A stretch of 64,000 bases of DNA from Telluribacter sp035998675 (lineage in GTDB: Bacteria > Bacteroidota > Bacteroidia > Cytophagales > Spirosomataceae). The translations under genes and the position numbers were made by a program. Below, piece after piece: positions 34,832 through 43,156 of this stretch; the first letter of the stretch is position 1; each line of letters starts with the position of its first letter. Under the pieces are notes generated by a model. That model saw nothing but the letters and a program-made list of their open reading frames with translations, searched no databases and was not told where the DNA came from. The stretch spans positions 25,230-89,229 of the forward strand of contig NZ_DASYHI010000006.1 of the NCBI RefSeq assembly GCF_035998675.1, in the 5' to 3' direction.

Positions 34832-37756
34832 ATGAATAAAATTCCTAAACTCTTACTATTTGCAGCAGGACTACTTCTATCCACACTGGTACCAGTACAT
34901 GCTCAAACTCCCACCTACAAAGTAACGGGTGCTATTCTTGATACCACCGACCGCAGCGCCATTGTTGGGGCCTACGTAATGGTTACCCAACCGGGCGACA
35001 CCACCGCGGCTCCCAAAATAGTAGCGACCGACGTAAACGGTCGCTTTGAAATCGGGGGACTGGCCAACCGACGCTATCAGCTTAAAGTAAGCTACCTGGG
35101 CTACCGCGATTTCGTACGCTCCATCCGGATTCGGGACGGGGACCTGAACCTGGGCGATATTTTACTCTCCGAAACGGCCTCTAACCTCAAAGAGGTCAAT
35201 GTGGTGGGGCAGGTGCAGCAGTCTCAGCAAAAAGGAGATACCACGCAGTTCAACGCGGCAGCCTTTAAAACCAACCCCGACGCTACGGCCGAAGAACTCA
35301 TCCAGAAAATGCCCGGTATAACCGTACAGAATGGTCAGGTGCAGGCTCAGGGGGAGGCGGTACAGCGCGTTTTGGTTGACGGTAAGCAGTTTTTCGGAGA
35401 AGATGCTACCCTGGCACTGCGCAACTTACCGGCTGAAATCGTGGATAAAATAGAAGTATTCGACCGCCAGAGCGACCAGTCACAATTTACGGGCTTTGAC
35501 GACGGCAACGCCCAGAAAACCATCAACATCGTTACCCGCGCCGACCGTAATGCCGGTCAGTTTGGGAAAATATTTGGCGGTTACGGCTCCGACGACCGCT
35601 ACATGACTGGTGGCAACCTGAATATCTTCAACAAGAACCAGCGCATCTCCATCATTGGTCTTTCCAATAATATTAACCAGCAGAACTTCGCTTCGCAGGA
35701 CCTGGCCGGTGTGCTGGGTAGCTCCGGTGGGGGCGGCGGCGGTGGACGCGGGGGTCGTGGCGGAGGAGGTGGCGGCGGCTGGGGAGGTGGCGGTAACGCC
35801 GGTAACTTCCTGGTGGGTCAGCAAAACGGTATTACCAATACCAACGCCTTTGGCCTGAATTACACTACTACTTTGGGCAAGAAACTGGAAGTAACGGGAA
35901 GCTATTTCTTTAACCGGTCCAGCAACGCCAACGCCCAGGCCACCAACCGGGAGACCTTCCTGAGTAATTCGACGGGAAATCAGATGTACCGGGAGAATAG
36001 TAATTTTGCCAATACCAACATGAACCACCGGGTTAACTTCCGGTTTGAGTACACACTTAACAAAAACAACTCTATCATATTTACCCCCGGTCTTAACTGG
36101 CAGAACAACGAGTCGGCTACCCTGCGGACGGGTGTTACTACCCTGGCGCCTGCCGGTACTATACTAAACCAGACCAACAATACCCGAACTAACGAAACGG
36201 CCGCGTTTAACTTTACCAACAACCTGCTCTGGCGTCACCGCTTTGCCAAGGCCGGCAGAACGCTGTCCATGAATATCTCCACCAACTTCAACGACCGGAA
36301 CGGAGAAGGCAACCTGTATGCGCTCAACCAGTTTTATAATTCCAACCGCATCCCGGGCGACACCATCGACCAGCAATCGTTTAATGAATCCAGAAACGTA
36401 CGGATGGGCGCGAACCTTAACTACACCGAGCCGCTGAGTAAGCTCATCCAGCTGCAGTTGGGCTATAACGTTTCGCTCAGCAACAGCGATTCAGAGAACC
36501 GTACTTTCAATTATGTAAACAGCGAAGACCAATATGCCCGACTGGACACGCTGCTTTCCAATACCTTTGATAACCAGTACCTGACCCACCGGGCGGGCCT
36601 AACGTTACGGGCCAATAAAAAGAAATTTACCGGAGCGGTAGGGGTGGAACTTCAAAATGCCGGACTGTACAGTCAGCAATTGTTCCCCCGCTTTAACGAG
36701 GTAGATCAGACGTTTACCAATGTGCTACCCAACGCCTTCATGATGTACCGCCCCGGGGAAGGCAAAAACCTGCGGTTGTTCTACCGTACCTCTACCAACG
36801 AGCCTTCCATTACGCAGTTGCAGAATGTGGTTAACAACAGCAATCCGCTGTTCCTGACGGCCGGTAATCCCAATCTGCAGCAGGAATATACCCACCGGGT
36901 TAACCTGCGATATTCTTCTTCCGACGCCAAGGCGGGACGTAACTTCTTTGTATTCGGCTCGCTCAACTACATCAACAACAGCATTACCAACTCAACTTTT
37001 GTGGCCCAGCGCCCCGTCGTACTTCCCAATGGACTGCAACTGGAGCAGGGCGCTCAGCTAACTACCCCCGTGAACCTGGATGGTGCCTGGAACTCACGCG
37101 TCTTTGTAAATTATGGCTCTCCAATCAAAACTCTTAAGGTCAATGTCAACCTCAACAGTGGGGTCAACTACAACCGCAGCCCGGGCCTGATTAATAATCA
37201 GCTGAATGTATCAAACAACTACGCCCTGTCGCAGGGAATAGTACTGAGCAGCAACATCAGCCCCAGGCTTGACTTTACCCTGTCCTTTAACGGAAACTAC
37301 AACATAGTACGTAACAGTATCCAGCCGCAGCTCGACAACAACTTCTTCTCGCAGCTCAGCTCGGCCCGCATTAACTGGATATTCGGTAAGGGATACGTAT
37401 TCCAGACCGACATCAATAATCAGTCCTACCGCGGACTGGGACAGGGCTTTAACCAGAACTTTACGCTCTGGAACGCCAGCCTGGGCAAGAAATTCATGAA
37501 GGATAACCGCGGCGAGCTGAAACTGACCATGTTTGATATTCTGGCGCAGAACAACAGCATCAGCCGTAACGTCACCGAAACCTTCGTGGAGGACGTGACC
37601 AGCCGGGTACTGACCCAGTATGGTATGCTTACCTTTACCTACACCCTCCGCAACTTCGGTAAAGCACCGGCTCCCGTCCCCCGGCAAAATCGGGACGAAT
37701 TCCGGGGACCGGGTGGAGAAGGTCGGCCCGGTGGCTGGGGTGGGCCGAGAGAGTGA
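34832..37756 (+). CDS. Outer-membrane beta-barrel protein with TonB-receptor-like plug
   Basis: A 974-residue outer-membrane protein. Signal peptide ending PVHAQ (residue 25), a carboxypeptidase-regulatory-like beta-sandwich (about 27-115), a plug domain starting EVNVVGQV with ATAEELIQKMPGITV and RVLVDGKQFFGEDA, then a long Asn-rich barrel with many alternating aromatic strands to the C terminus. Residues about 297-325 form a low-complexity Gly/Arg/Trp tract in an early loop. No SusD partner follows, so it belongs to the outer_membrane_beta-barrel group rather than SusC. Substrate unknown. Confidence 0.85.
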   Translation: MNKIPKLLLFAAGLLLSTLVPVHAQTPTYKVTGAILDTTDRSAIVGAYVMVTQPGDTTAAPKIVATDVNGRFEIGGLANRRYQLKVSYLGYRDFVRSIRIRDGDLNLGDILLSETASNLKEVNVVGQVQQSQQKGDTTQFNAAAFKTNPDATAEELIQKMPGITVQNGQVQAQGEAVQRVLVDGKQFFGEDATLALRNLPAEIVDKIEVFDRQSDQSQFTGFDDGNAQKTINIVTRADRNAGQFGKIFGGYGSDDRYMTGGNLNIFNKNQRISIIGLSNNINQQNFASQDLAGVLGSSGGGGGGGRGGRGGGGGGGWGGGGNAGNFLVGQQNGITNTNAFGLNYTTTLGKKLEVTGSYFFNRSSNANAQATNRETFLSNSTGNQMYRENSNFANTNMNHRVNFRFEYTLNKNNSIIFTPGLNWQNNESATLRTGVTTLAPAGTILNQTNNTRTNETAAFNFTNNLLWRHRFAKAGRTLSMNISTNFNDRNGEGNLYALNQFYNSNRIPGDTIDQQSFNESRNVRMGANLNYTEPLSKLIQLQLGYNVSLSNSDSENRTFNYVNSEDQYARLDTLLSNTFDNQYLTHRAGLTLRANKKKFTGAVGVELQNAGLYSQQLFPRFNEVDQTFTNVLPNAFMMYRPGEGKNLRLFYRTSTNEPSITQLQNVVNNSNPLFLTAGNPNLQQEYTHRVNLRYSSSDAKAGRNFFVFGSLNYINNSITNSTFVAQRPVVLPNGLQLEQGAQLTTPVNLDGAWNSRVFVNYGSPIKTLKVNVNLNSGVNYNRSPGLINNQLNVSNNYALSQGIVLSSNISPRLDFTLSFNGNYNIVRNSIQPQLDNNFFSQLSSARINWIFGKGYVFQTDINNQSYRGLGQGFNQNFTLWNASLGKKFMKDNRGELKLTMFDILAQNNSISRNVTETFVEDVTSRVLTQYGMLTFTYTLRNFGKAPAPVPRQNRDEFRGPGGEGRPGGWGGPRE

Positions 37757-37800
37757 GTGAGGTAGTGAATGAATGAGTTGAGAGTCTATGAGTTCATGAG
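37745..37800. repeat. GAGTGAATGA-like low-complexity tract, copy 1
   Basis: Degenerate tandem GTGA/ATGA words begin at the stop codon of the barrel gene (GAGTGAGTGAGGTAGTGAAT and onwards). A similar tract follows the stop codon at 55693. Confidence 0.5.
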
Positions 37801-37871
37801 ATAATTTCGGAGGTACGTAGTTCCCCCTGATAAGTACTTACAATTTTTTTACACCAATTCAACTAAGAAAA

Positions 37872-37907
37872 GAGCCGCTACCGGATATCCGGTAGCGGCT
37901 CACTTTT
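37872..37907 (+). terminator. Terminator after the outer-membrane barrel gene
   Basis: GAGCCGCTACCGG pairs perfectly with CCGGTAGCGGCTC (13 bp), loop ATAT, then ACTTTTT. It lies 115 nt after the stop codon, so the transcript carries a long 3' UTR. The remaining gap to 38053 is AT-rich with GTAC words but no gene. Confidence 0.88.
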
Positions 37908-38052
37908 TAAAATAAAGCTATTACTGCGCATTGAAGTACCTGCGGAGTTTCTGCTGTGTTAAACAATTTTGTCAGGTAATATTGAGGAATAAAAAGGATA
38001 AATTCGAGAAAAAGTACTTTAAGTAGAATATTCCTTTCAAACTCCTTACCGG

Positions 38053-39342
38053 ATGAATCGCCGCACTTTTCTTCATAACTCATTTGCTGCCGGCCTAACG
38101 CTGGCTGGGGTACCTGCTATGAGCTTCTGGCCCGAAGAGGACTTCCCGGTCCAGCGAATAACCGATGGCAGTCACTACTGCTGGTTTGGCTACTACGACA
38201 AGCTGGCCACGGACCCCACCGGCCGCTACGTGCTGGGACAAAGGGTCCCCTTTGAGGGCCGCAGCCCCGAAGCCGATGACCTGCTCAGCATCGGGATGAT
38301 TGATTTACAGAACGCTAACAAATGGATAGAACTGGGTACTTCCCGCGCCTGGGGCTGGCAGCAGGGATGTATGCTTCAGTGGGTACCCGGCTCATCGGAA
38401 GAGGTCATCTGGAATGATCGGAGTTCGCCTGGCCGGGCCACGCCTGGCGGGTACGTGAGCCGCGTGTACAACATCCGCACTAAAAAGCAGAGGACGCTCC
38501 CGAAGGCCATCTACGCGCTGGCCCCCAACGGCCAGTTTGCGGTAGGGACAGAATTTAACCGCATCCAGAACCTGAGGCCCGGCTACGGCTACGCCGGGGT
38601 ACCTGACCCGCACGAGGCGGAAAAAGCCCCCGCCGAAATTGGCCTCTACCGCATGGACCTCAAAACCGGCCAGAGTAAGCTCCTGATTTCCATCGCTGAC
38701 ATGGCCAACACTCCCCACCAGGGAGAGTCGGTGGCAGATAACTGGCACTGGTTCAACCACCTGCTGGTGAGCCCGGATAGCAAGCGGGTGGAGTTTCTGC
38801 ACCGCTGGCGCAACGTACTGGAAGACCGGCAACGTATGGCCACTTCCAATTTTGTAACCCGGATGGTCACGGCTCAGGTAGACGGCAGCGACCGGTACAT
38901 TGTGGACCCTTCGGGCAATTCATCGCATTTTGTATGGCGCGACCCGGAGCATCTGCTGGTCTGGACAAAACCGATCGGCAAGGAGTGGGGTTTCTGGCTA
39001 CTGAAAGATAAAACGCAGGAAAGTACCCACATCGGTGCCGAAAAAATGCCCATCAACGGCCACAATACGTACGTACCTAACACCAATAACGAATGGGTAT
39101 TGAATGATACATATCCTAATAAGGAGCGCGTCCAGACCTTGTACCTCTACCACATCCCGACCGACCGGCGGGTAGTGCTGGGTAAGTTTTTGTCGCCTCC
39201 GCAGTACAAGGCCGAGTGGCGCTGCGACCTCCACCCCCGGTGCGACCAGGCGGGGACAAAGGTGTTTTTTGACTCCACCCATGAGAAACTGGGGCGACAG
39301 ATGTACTGCCTCGACATAAGCAAGATTGTCAGACAAGGATAA
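38053..39342 (+). CDS. Tat-exported beta-propeller protein
   Basis: The N terminus MNRRTFLHNSFAAGLTLAG carries a twin-arginine signal (R-R-T-F-L). The 400-residue remainder shows repeating DGSDRYIVDPSGNSSHFVW-like blades typical of TolB/oligogalacturonate-lyase propellers, though the exact family is not recognised. Probably periplasmic and folded before export, possibly because it holds a cofactor or metal. It leads the operon containing the TIM barrel (16 nt downstream) and the PVC-type cytochrome. Confidence 0.75.
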   Translation: MNRRTFLHNSFAAGLTLAGVPAMSFWPEEDFPVQRITDGSHYCWFGYYDKLATDPTGRYVLGQRVPFEGRSPEADDLLSIGMIDLQNANKWIELGTSRAWGWQQGCMLQWVPGSSEEVIWNDRSSPGRATPGGYVSRVYNIRTKKQRTLPKAIYALAPNGQFAVGTEFNRIQNLRPGYGYAGVPDPHEAEKAPAEIGLYRMDLKTGQSKLLISIADMANTPHQGESVADNWHWFNHLLVSPDSKRVEFLHRWRNVLEDRQRMATSNFVTRMVTAQVDGSDRYIVDPSGNSSHFVWRDPEHLLVWTKPIGKEWGFWLLKDKTQESTHIGAEKMPINGHNTYVPNTNNEWVLNDTYPNKERVQTLYLYHIPTDRRVVLGKFLSPPQYKAEWRCDLHPRCDQAGTKVFFDSTHEKLGRQMYCLDISKIVRQG

Positions 39343-39357
39343 CAACTACAACCAGCA

Positions 39358-40254
39358 ATGAATCAGGAAACATCCCGTAGGGATTTTATAAAAACGGCCG
39401 GGCTGGGTATGGCCGGGGCTGGTATCGCAGGTACTTTACCGGCTACCCCAACACCCGGACAAGCCCCCAAAAAGAAAGTAGAGCTGGCCATTGCGACCAT
39501 TACCTGCGATGGCTTCGGGGACCTGAATTTTGAGAGAGCCTTTGAGGTCATCCCCAAACTTCCCTACAAAAACGTGGAGTTTAACTGCTGGTACGCGCGA
39601 AACCTCACCCCTTCGGGCATCCAGAGTATCAAAGATCGCTGCAAGCAACACAAACTAACGCCCGTATGTGTACAGGGTAGCTCTTTCGGGGCGCAGGGAA
39701 ATATAATAAAAGATGTAACCCACAAACTCTGGAACATGGAAGCCGCCCGGCAATTGGGCTGTAAACGGGTGAAATTTACCGGAGCGGGTCGCGGTAGTGA
39801 GGGAGGACTGGATGCCGTCATTAAAGTATTGAAAGAACTGGCCCCCGCCGCCGAAGAAATGGGTATGTTGATATTAGTAGAAAACCACGCCAACAACAAC
39901 CTGGAAAACATTGAAGACTACGATAAGGTGTTTAGTGCCATAGCTTCACCCAACGTAGGAATGTGCATGGACAACGCCCACTTTAACGGGGCTAACGTAG
40001 ACCTTTTTAAAGTAGTTGACCGGTTTCACTCCCGCATTTTGCACATTGACCTGAAAGATACCGAGCGAATGGGTATCCATAAAGTAGTGCGGTACGGCGA
40101 AGGGGTTACCGACAATGCCGGTGTCGTGGAAAAGATGCTCGCCCATGGTTACGAGGGGTACCTGCTCATTGAAATGGCTCCTCCCCAAAACCAGGATACG
40201 CTCGAAGCTGATTTAATGAAAGCATATACCCTATTTAAGAAATATGAAAAGTAG
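39358..40254 (+). CDS. Tat-exported sugar phosphate isomerase/epimerase-like TIM barrel
   Basis: Tat signal SRRDFIKTAGLGMAGAG (residues 6-22), then an AP-endonuclease-2-like xylose isomerase TIM barrel: VEFNCWYARNL, ILVENHANNN (metal-ligand glutamate), MCMDNAHF, RILHIDLKDTER, and YLLIEMAPP near the C terminus. Exported members with a Tat signal are common in Bacteroidota and are thought to act on sugars or keto-sugars (inference). Its last 11 nt overlap the start of the cytochrome gene. Confidence 0.82.
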   Translation: MNQETSRRDFIKTAGLGMAGAGIAGTLPATPTPGQAPKKKVELAIATITCDGFGDLNFERAFEVIPKLPYKNVEFNCWYARNLTPSGIQSIKDRCKQHKLTPVCVQGSSFGAQGNIIKDVTHKLWNMEAARQLGCKRVKFTGAGRGSEGGLDAVIKVLKELAPAAEEMGMLILVENHANNNLENIEDYDKVFSAIASPNVGMCMDNAHFNGANVDLFKVVDRFHSRILHIDLKDTERMGIHKVVRYGEGVTDNAGVVEKMLAHGYEGYLLIEMAPPQNQDTLEADLMKAYTLFKKYEK

Positions 40255-42907
40255 CAGGTTCAACTCCTTGTCTGCGCTGGCGGCCACGACTCTCCTCCTG
40301 CTGGCAGGCCTGCACTTTTCATTTCGACTGGAAGAAAACCCACCAACCTCTGTACCTGACCAGCCGCGCGTTCTGGATAACCGGCTCGAGCTAACCCTTT
40401 TTGCCGAAAATCCGGACATTGTCACGCCTATTGGTATTGCCGTTGATAGTCTGAACCGGCTTTTCGTACTCGAATCGCACACGCATCAGCCACCATCGGG
40501 CTATACCGGTCCTAAGGGCGACCAAATCAAAATTTTTATGGATGAAAACGGCGATGGAAAGCCCGATAAAACCTCGGTCTATGCCGAAGGATTAAAGGAA
40601 GGTGTCAATCTGGCTTTTTCACCTGAGGGGTACCTCTATGTTGTTACGTCTAAGGCCGTATGGGTACTGTACGACCGGGATGGAGATGGCGTAAGTGAGG
40701 AACGAAACAAGGTACTTGAACTGGTCGAACCGGCTTCTGTGTACGCCCACGCGGCCTTGCTGGGCATTACTTTTTCCAGTGACGGCTGGTTGTACCTGTC
40801 ACGGGGCAATACCAGTGGTGCTTCCTGGAAAATGGCAGGTACCGACGGCGCAACGCTCAGTGGCTACGGAGACGGGGGTAATATAGTCCGGTCACGGCCG
40901 GATGGCTCGCAGTTGGAAGAAGTTGCCACGGGTTTTTGGAATCCCATGGACCTTAAGTTTTCGGACAAAGGACACTTACTGGCGGTTGACAACGACCCGG
41001 ACAGTCGCGGCCCTAACCGTCTGGTGCACGTAGTACCGGGCGGCGACTACGGCTACAAGTCGTTGTACGGGGGAAGCGGCATACACCCCTATCTGGCCTG
41101 GAATGGCGAGTTACCGGGTACCTTACCATACGCCGTTGGGTTGGGAGAAGCGCCCTCCGGCTTGCTTAATGCCAGCCTGTCCTCCCTTCCTCCCGACTAC
41201 CAGGGACAGCTGCTGAGTAGTATCTGGGAAGAGAGCCGGATTGTACGAATAAACCTCCAGGCCCGGGGCGTATCGCTGACCGGGAATACGGAAGTACTAA
41301 TTGAGGGCGGACCTGAGTTTCGGCCGGTAGCCTTTGCTACCGATAGTCAGGGCGCTATTTACTTTACCGATTGGGTACTTCGCGACTACCCAAACCACGG
41401 CCGGGGCCGGATCTGGAAATTAGCGACCCGGAAAAACGAGCCACAACAAGTACCCCGCCGTTTGTACGCGCCATTTCTACCCAATCCGGAAGGAGATCCT
41501 TTGAAAGAAATGTATGCTCTGCAATCACCCAAGCAGTTTGAGAAACTAAAAAAAGCCTTACAATCTGCCGATCCTTTTCTCCGGCAGGCGGCAACGCGGG
41601 TACTTTCCGGGCCCGAATACCATGAGGTCGCTCTCGGAGCCGTCCGGGATGCCGATGCTGAGGTACGGCTGGGAGCGCTGCTGGCGCTTCAGCAGTCGGG
41701 ATACCAGCCCGCCCAGGAAGTCATGCTGCAACTACTTACTGATAAAGACGAACGAATTCGGCAACGAACTCTGGTATGGGTAGGTCAGGCCGGTATGGCG
41801 CCACTCCTCACCCAGCTCGACCGGGCTCTGAGCATAGGTATACCTTCCCCGGCTTTGTTTGAAACCTACCTCGAGACCATCAGCCACCTGGATCCTGTTT
41901 TCATCAGAGAATTAAAGAACCGCTCGCAGCCATACGCCAAGTCAATCAAAAGGTCGCTTCTGCCCCAGTTCATGGAGCAATTTGTCCGGGATGGCTCCCG
42001 TCCACCGGCTTTACGTGCCCTGGCTGTTAAGATGCTCCCACATCCGGAGCAGCAACTCGACCTGCTTACCTCCCTTCTGAGCCAGGAAAAAGCGCCCGAG
42101 CTACTACTGGAAGTAGTGAGGTCACTGGCCACAATAGCGGCTCCTGCCGCGGCAGAACGGCTTTTACAGGTAGTCTGGCAGCCGGCCATGCCGGTACAAG
42201 TCCGGTCTGAAGCCCTGTTAGCACTGACCAGACAGCCAACTGACCATTCGGCGCAGGTAGTACCCCTACTGAATTCCCCTTCTCCGGACCTCCAGCTTGA
42301 GGCAGTCAGGTACCTGCGGGCTTATTCTACTACCCCGGCGGTTCAAGAAGCCCTGCGGGCTAAGCTGACCGCTACTACCAGCAAAACCCCGGAACCCCTC
42401 AGGCAGCAACTGACACTGGTGCTATCGGCCCCGGCTGCCGGACGGCCCGCTTCCTACGAGGATTGGGAAAAGAAATTGCAAACAGCGGGGGATGTGCAGC
42501 GCGGACAACAGGTATTTTATTCGCTACAGGGCATGTGCTCTTCCTGCCACGCGGTACAGGGCCGAGGGGGCGACCTGGGCCCCGACCTGACCCACGTAGG
42601 TAAGTCCAAGTCCCGCGCGCAGCTGATTCGCTCCATCCTGCGGCCATCGGCGGAGATTACTCCCGAGTGGCAGGGCTGGTATATCAGCCTCCATACCGGA
42701 GAGTACTATCAAGGAAGACAAATTGACGTGGGAGAAAAAAACATTGAACTCTATACCCAAGGCACCGGATTTACTGATTTCGCAAAAAAGAACATTAAGG
42801 AATACGGAATGATAAAAAACTCCCTCATGCCCGATGGTCTGGAAAGTCAGTTGAGTGTCAGCGACCTTCGGGATCTGCTGACTTTTCTGGAAGCTGATAA
42901 AAAATAA
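40244..42907 (+). CDS. PVC-type heme-binding c-type cytochrome with dehydrogenase propeller and HEAT repeats
   Basis: An 887-residue exported protein in three modules. An N-terminal hydrophobic anchor (residues 12-28) precedes a soluble-dehydrogenase-type propeller (VDSLNRLFVLESHTHQP to about 400, with DENGDGKPDKTS calcium-like loops). An Ala/Leu-rich HEAT region (about 430-720) follows. A C-terminal cytochrome c domain has C765-S-S-C768-H769 and a methionine in SLMPDGL as likely axial ligand. It is the family often called PVC-type heme-binding CxxCH protein and probably oxidises a sugar-type substrate and passes electrons on. Overlaps the TIM barrel gene, so cotranslated. Confidence 0.88.
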   Translation: MKSSRFNSLSALAATTLLLLAGLHFSFRLEENPPTSVPDQPRVLDNRLELTLFAENPDIVTPIGIAVDSLNRLFVLESHTHQPPSGYTGPKGDQIKIFMDENGDGKPDKTSVYAEGLKEGVNLAFSPEGYLYVVTSKAVWVLYDRDGDGVSEERNKVLELVEPASVYAHAALLGITFSSDGWLYLSRGNTSGASWKMAGTDGATLSGYGDGGNIVRSRPDGSQLEEVATGFWNPMDLKFSDKGHLLAVDNDPDSRGPNRLVHVVPGGDYGYKSLYGGSGIHPYLAWNGELPGTLPYAVGLGEAPSGLLNASLSSLPPDYQGQLLSSIWEESRIVRINLQARGVSLTGNTEVLIEGGPEFRPVAFATDSQGAIYFTDWVLRDYPNHGRGRIWKLATRKNEPQQVPRRLYAPFLPNPEGDPLKEMYALQSPKQFEKLKKALQSADPFLRQAATRVLSGPEYHEVALGAVRDADAEVRLGALLALQQSGYQPAQEVMLQLLTDKDERIRQRTLVWVGQAGMAPLLTQLDRALSIGIPSPALFETYLETISHLDPVFIRELKNRSQPYAKSIKRSLLPQFMEQFVRDGSRPPALRALAVKMLPHPEQQLDLLTSLLSQEKAPELLLEVVRSLATIAAPAAAERLLQVVWQPAMPVQVRSEALLALTRQPTDHSAQVVPLLNSPSPDLQLEAVRYLRAYSTTPAVQEALRAKLTATTSKTPEPLRQQLTLVLSAPAAGRPASYEDWEKKLQTAGDVQRGQQVFYSLQGMCSSCHAVQGRGGDLGPDLTHVGKSKSRAQLIRSILRPSAEITPEWQGWYISLHTGEYYQGRQIDVGEKNIELYTQGTGFTDFAKKNIKEYGMIKNSLMPDGLESQLSVSDLRDLLTFLEADKK

Positions 42908-43156
42908 TTCCTCGCCGGGCGGGTGGTACTACGGTAAAAAAGTAGGGAAATGAAAGTACCGAAGCAGAAATTGAAATGAAAAACTTTGTACCTTGTCCGT
43001 CGAAATTCCTCTCTCTGCCAATAAACCTGTCTTTGACAAGACACCCTCTTAGTCCCATCCAGCAGGTCTAAGTACTTCTTTTTAAACTATTCCCATTTGT
43101 CAGCAGGTTTAGTTGGGACAATACATGGCAAAAAAAATTTTCCGTACACTTATTTC

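Noticed and set aside
43097..43156. N-terminal extension of the phytochrome
   Set aside because: The extension has no similarity and would move the biliverdin cysteine away from residue 9; ATG 43157 is more plausible.
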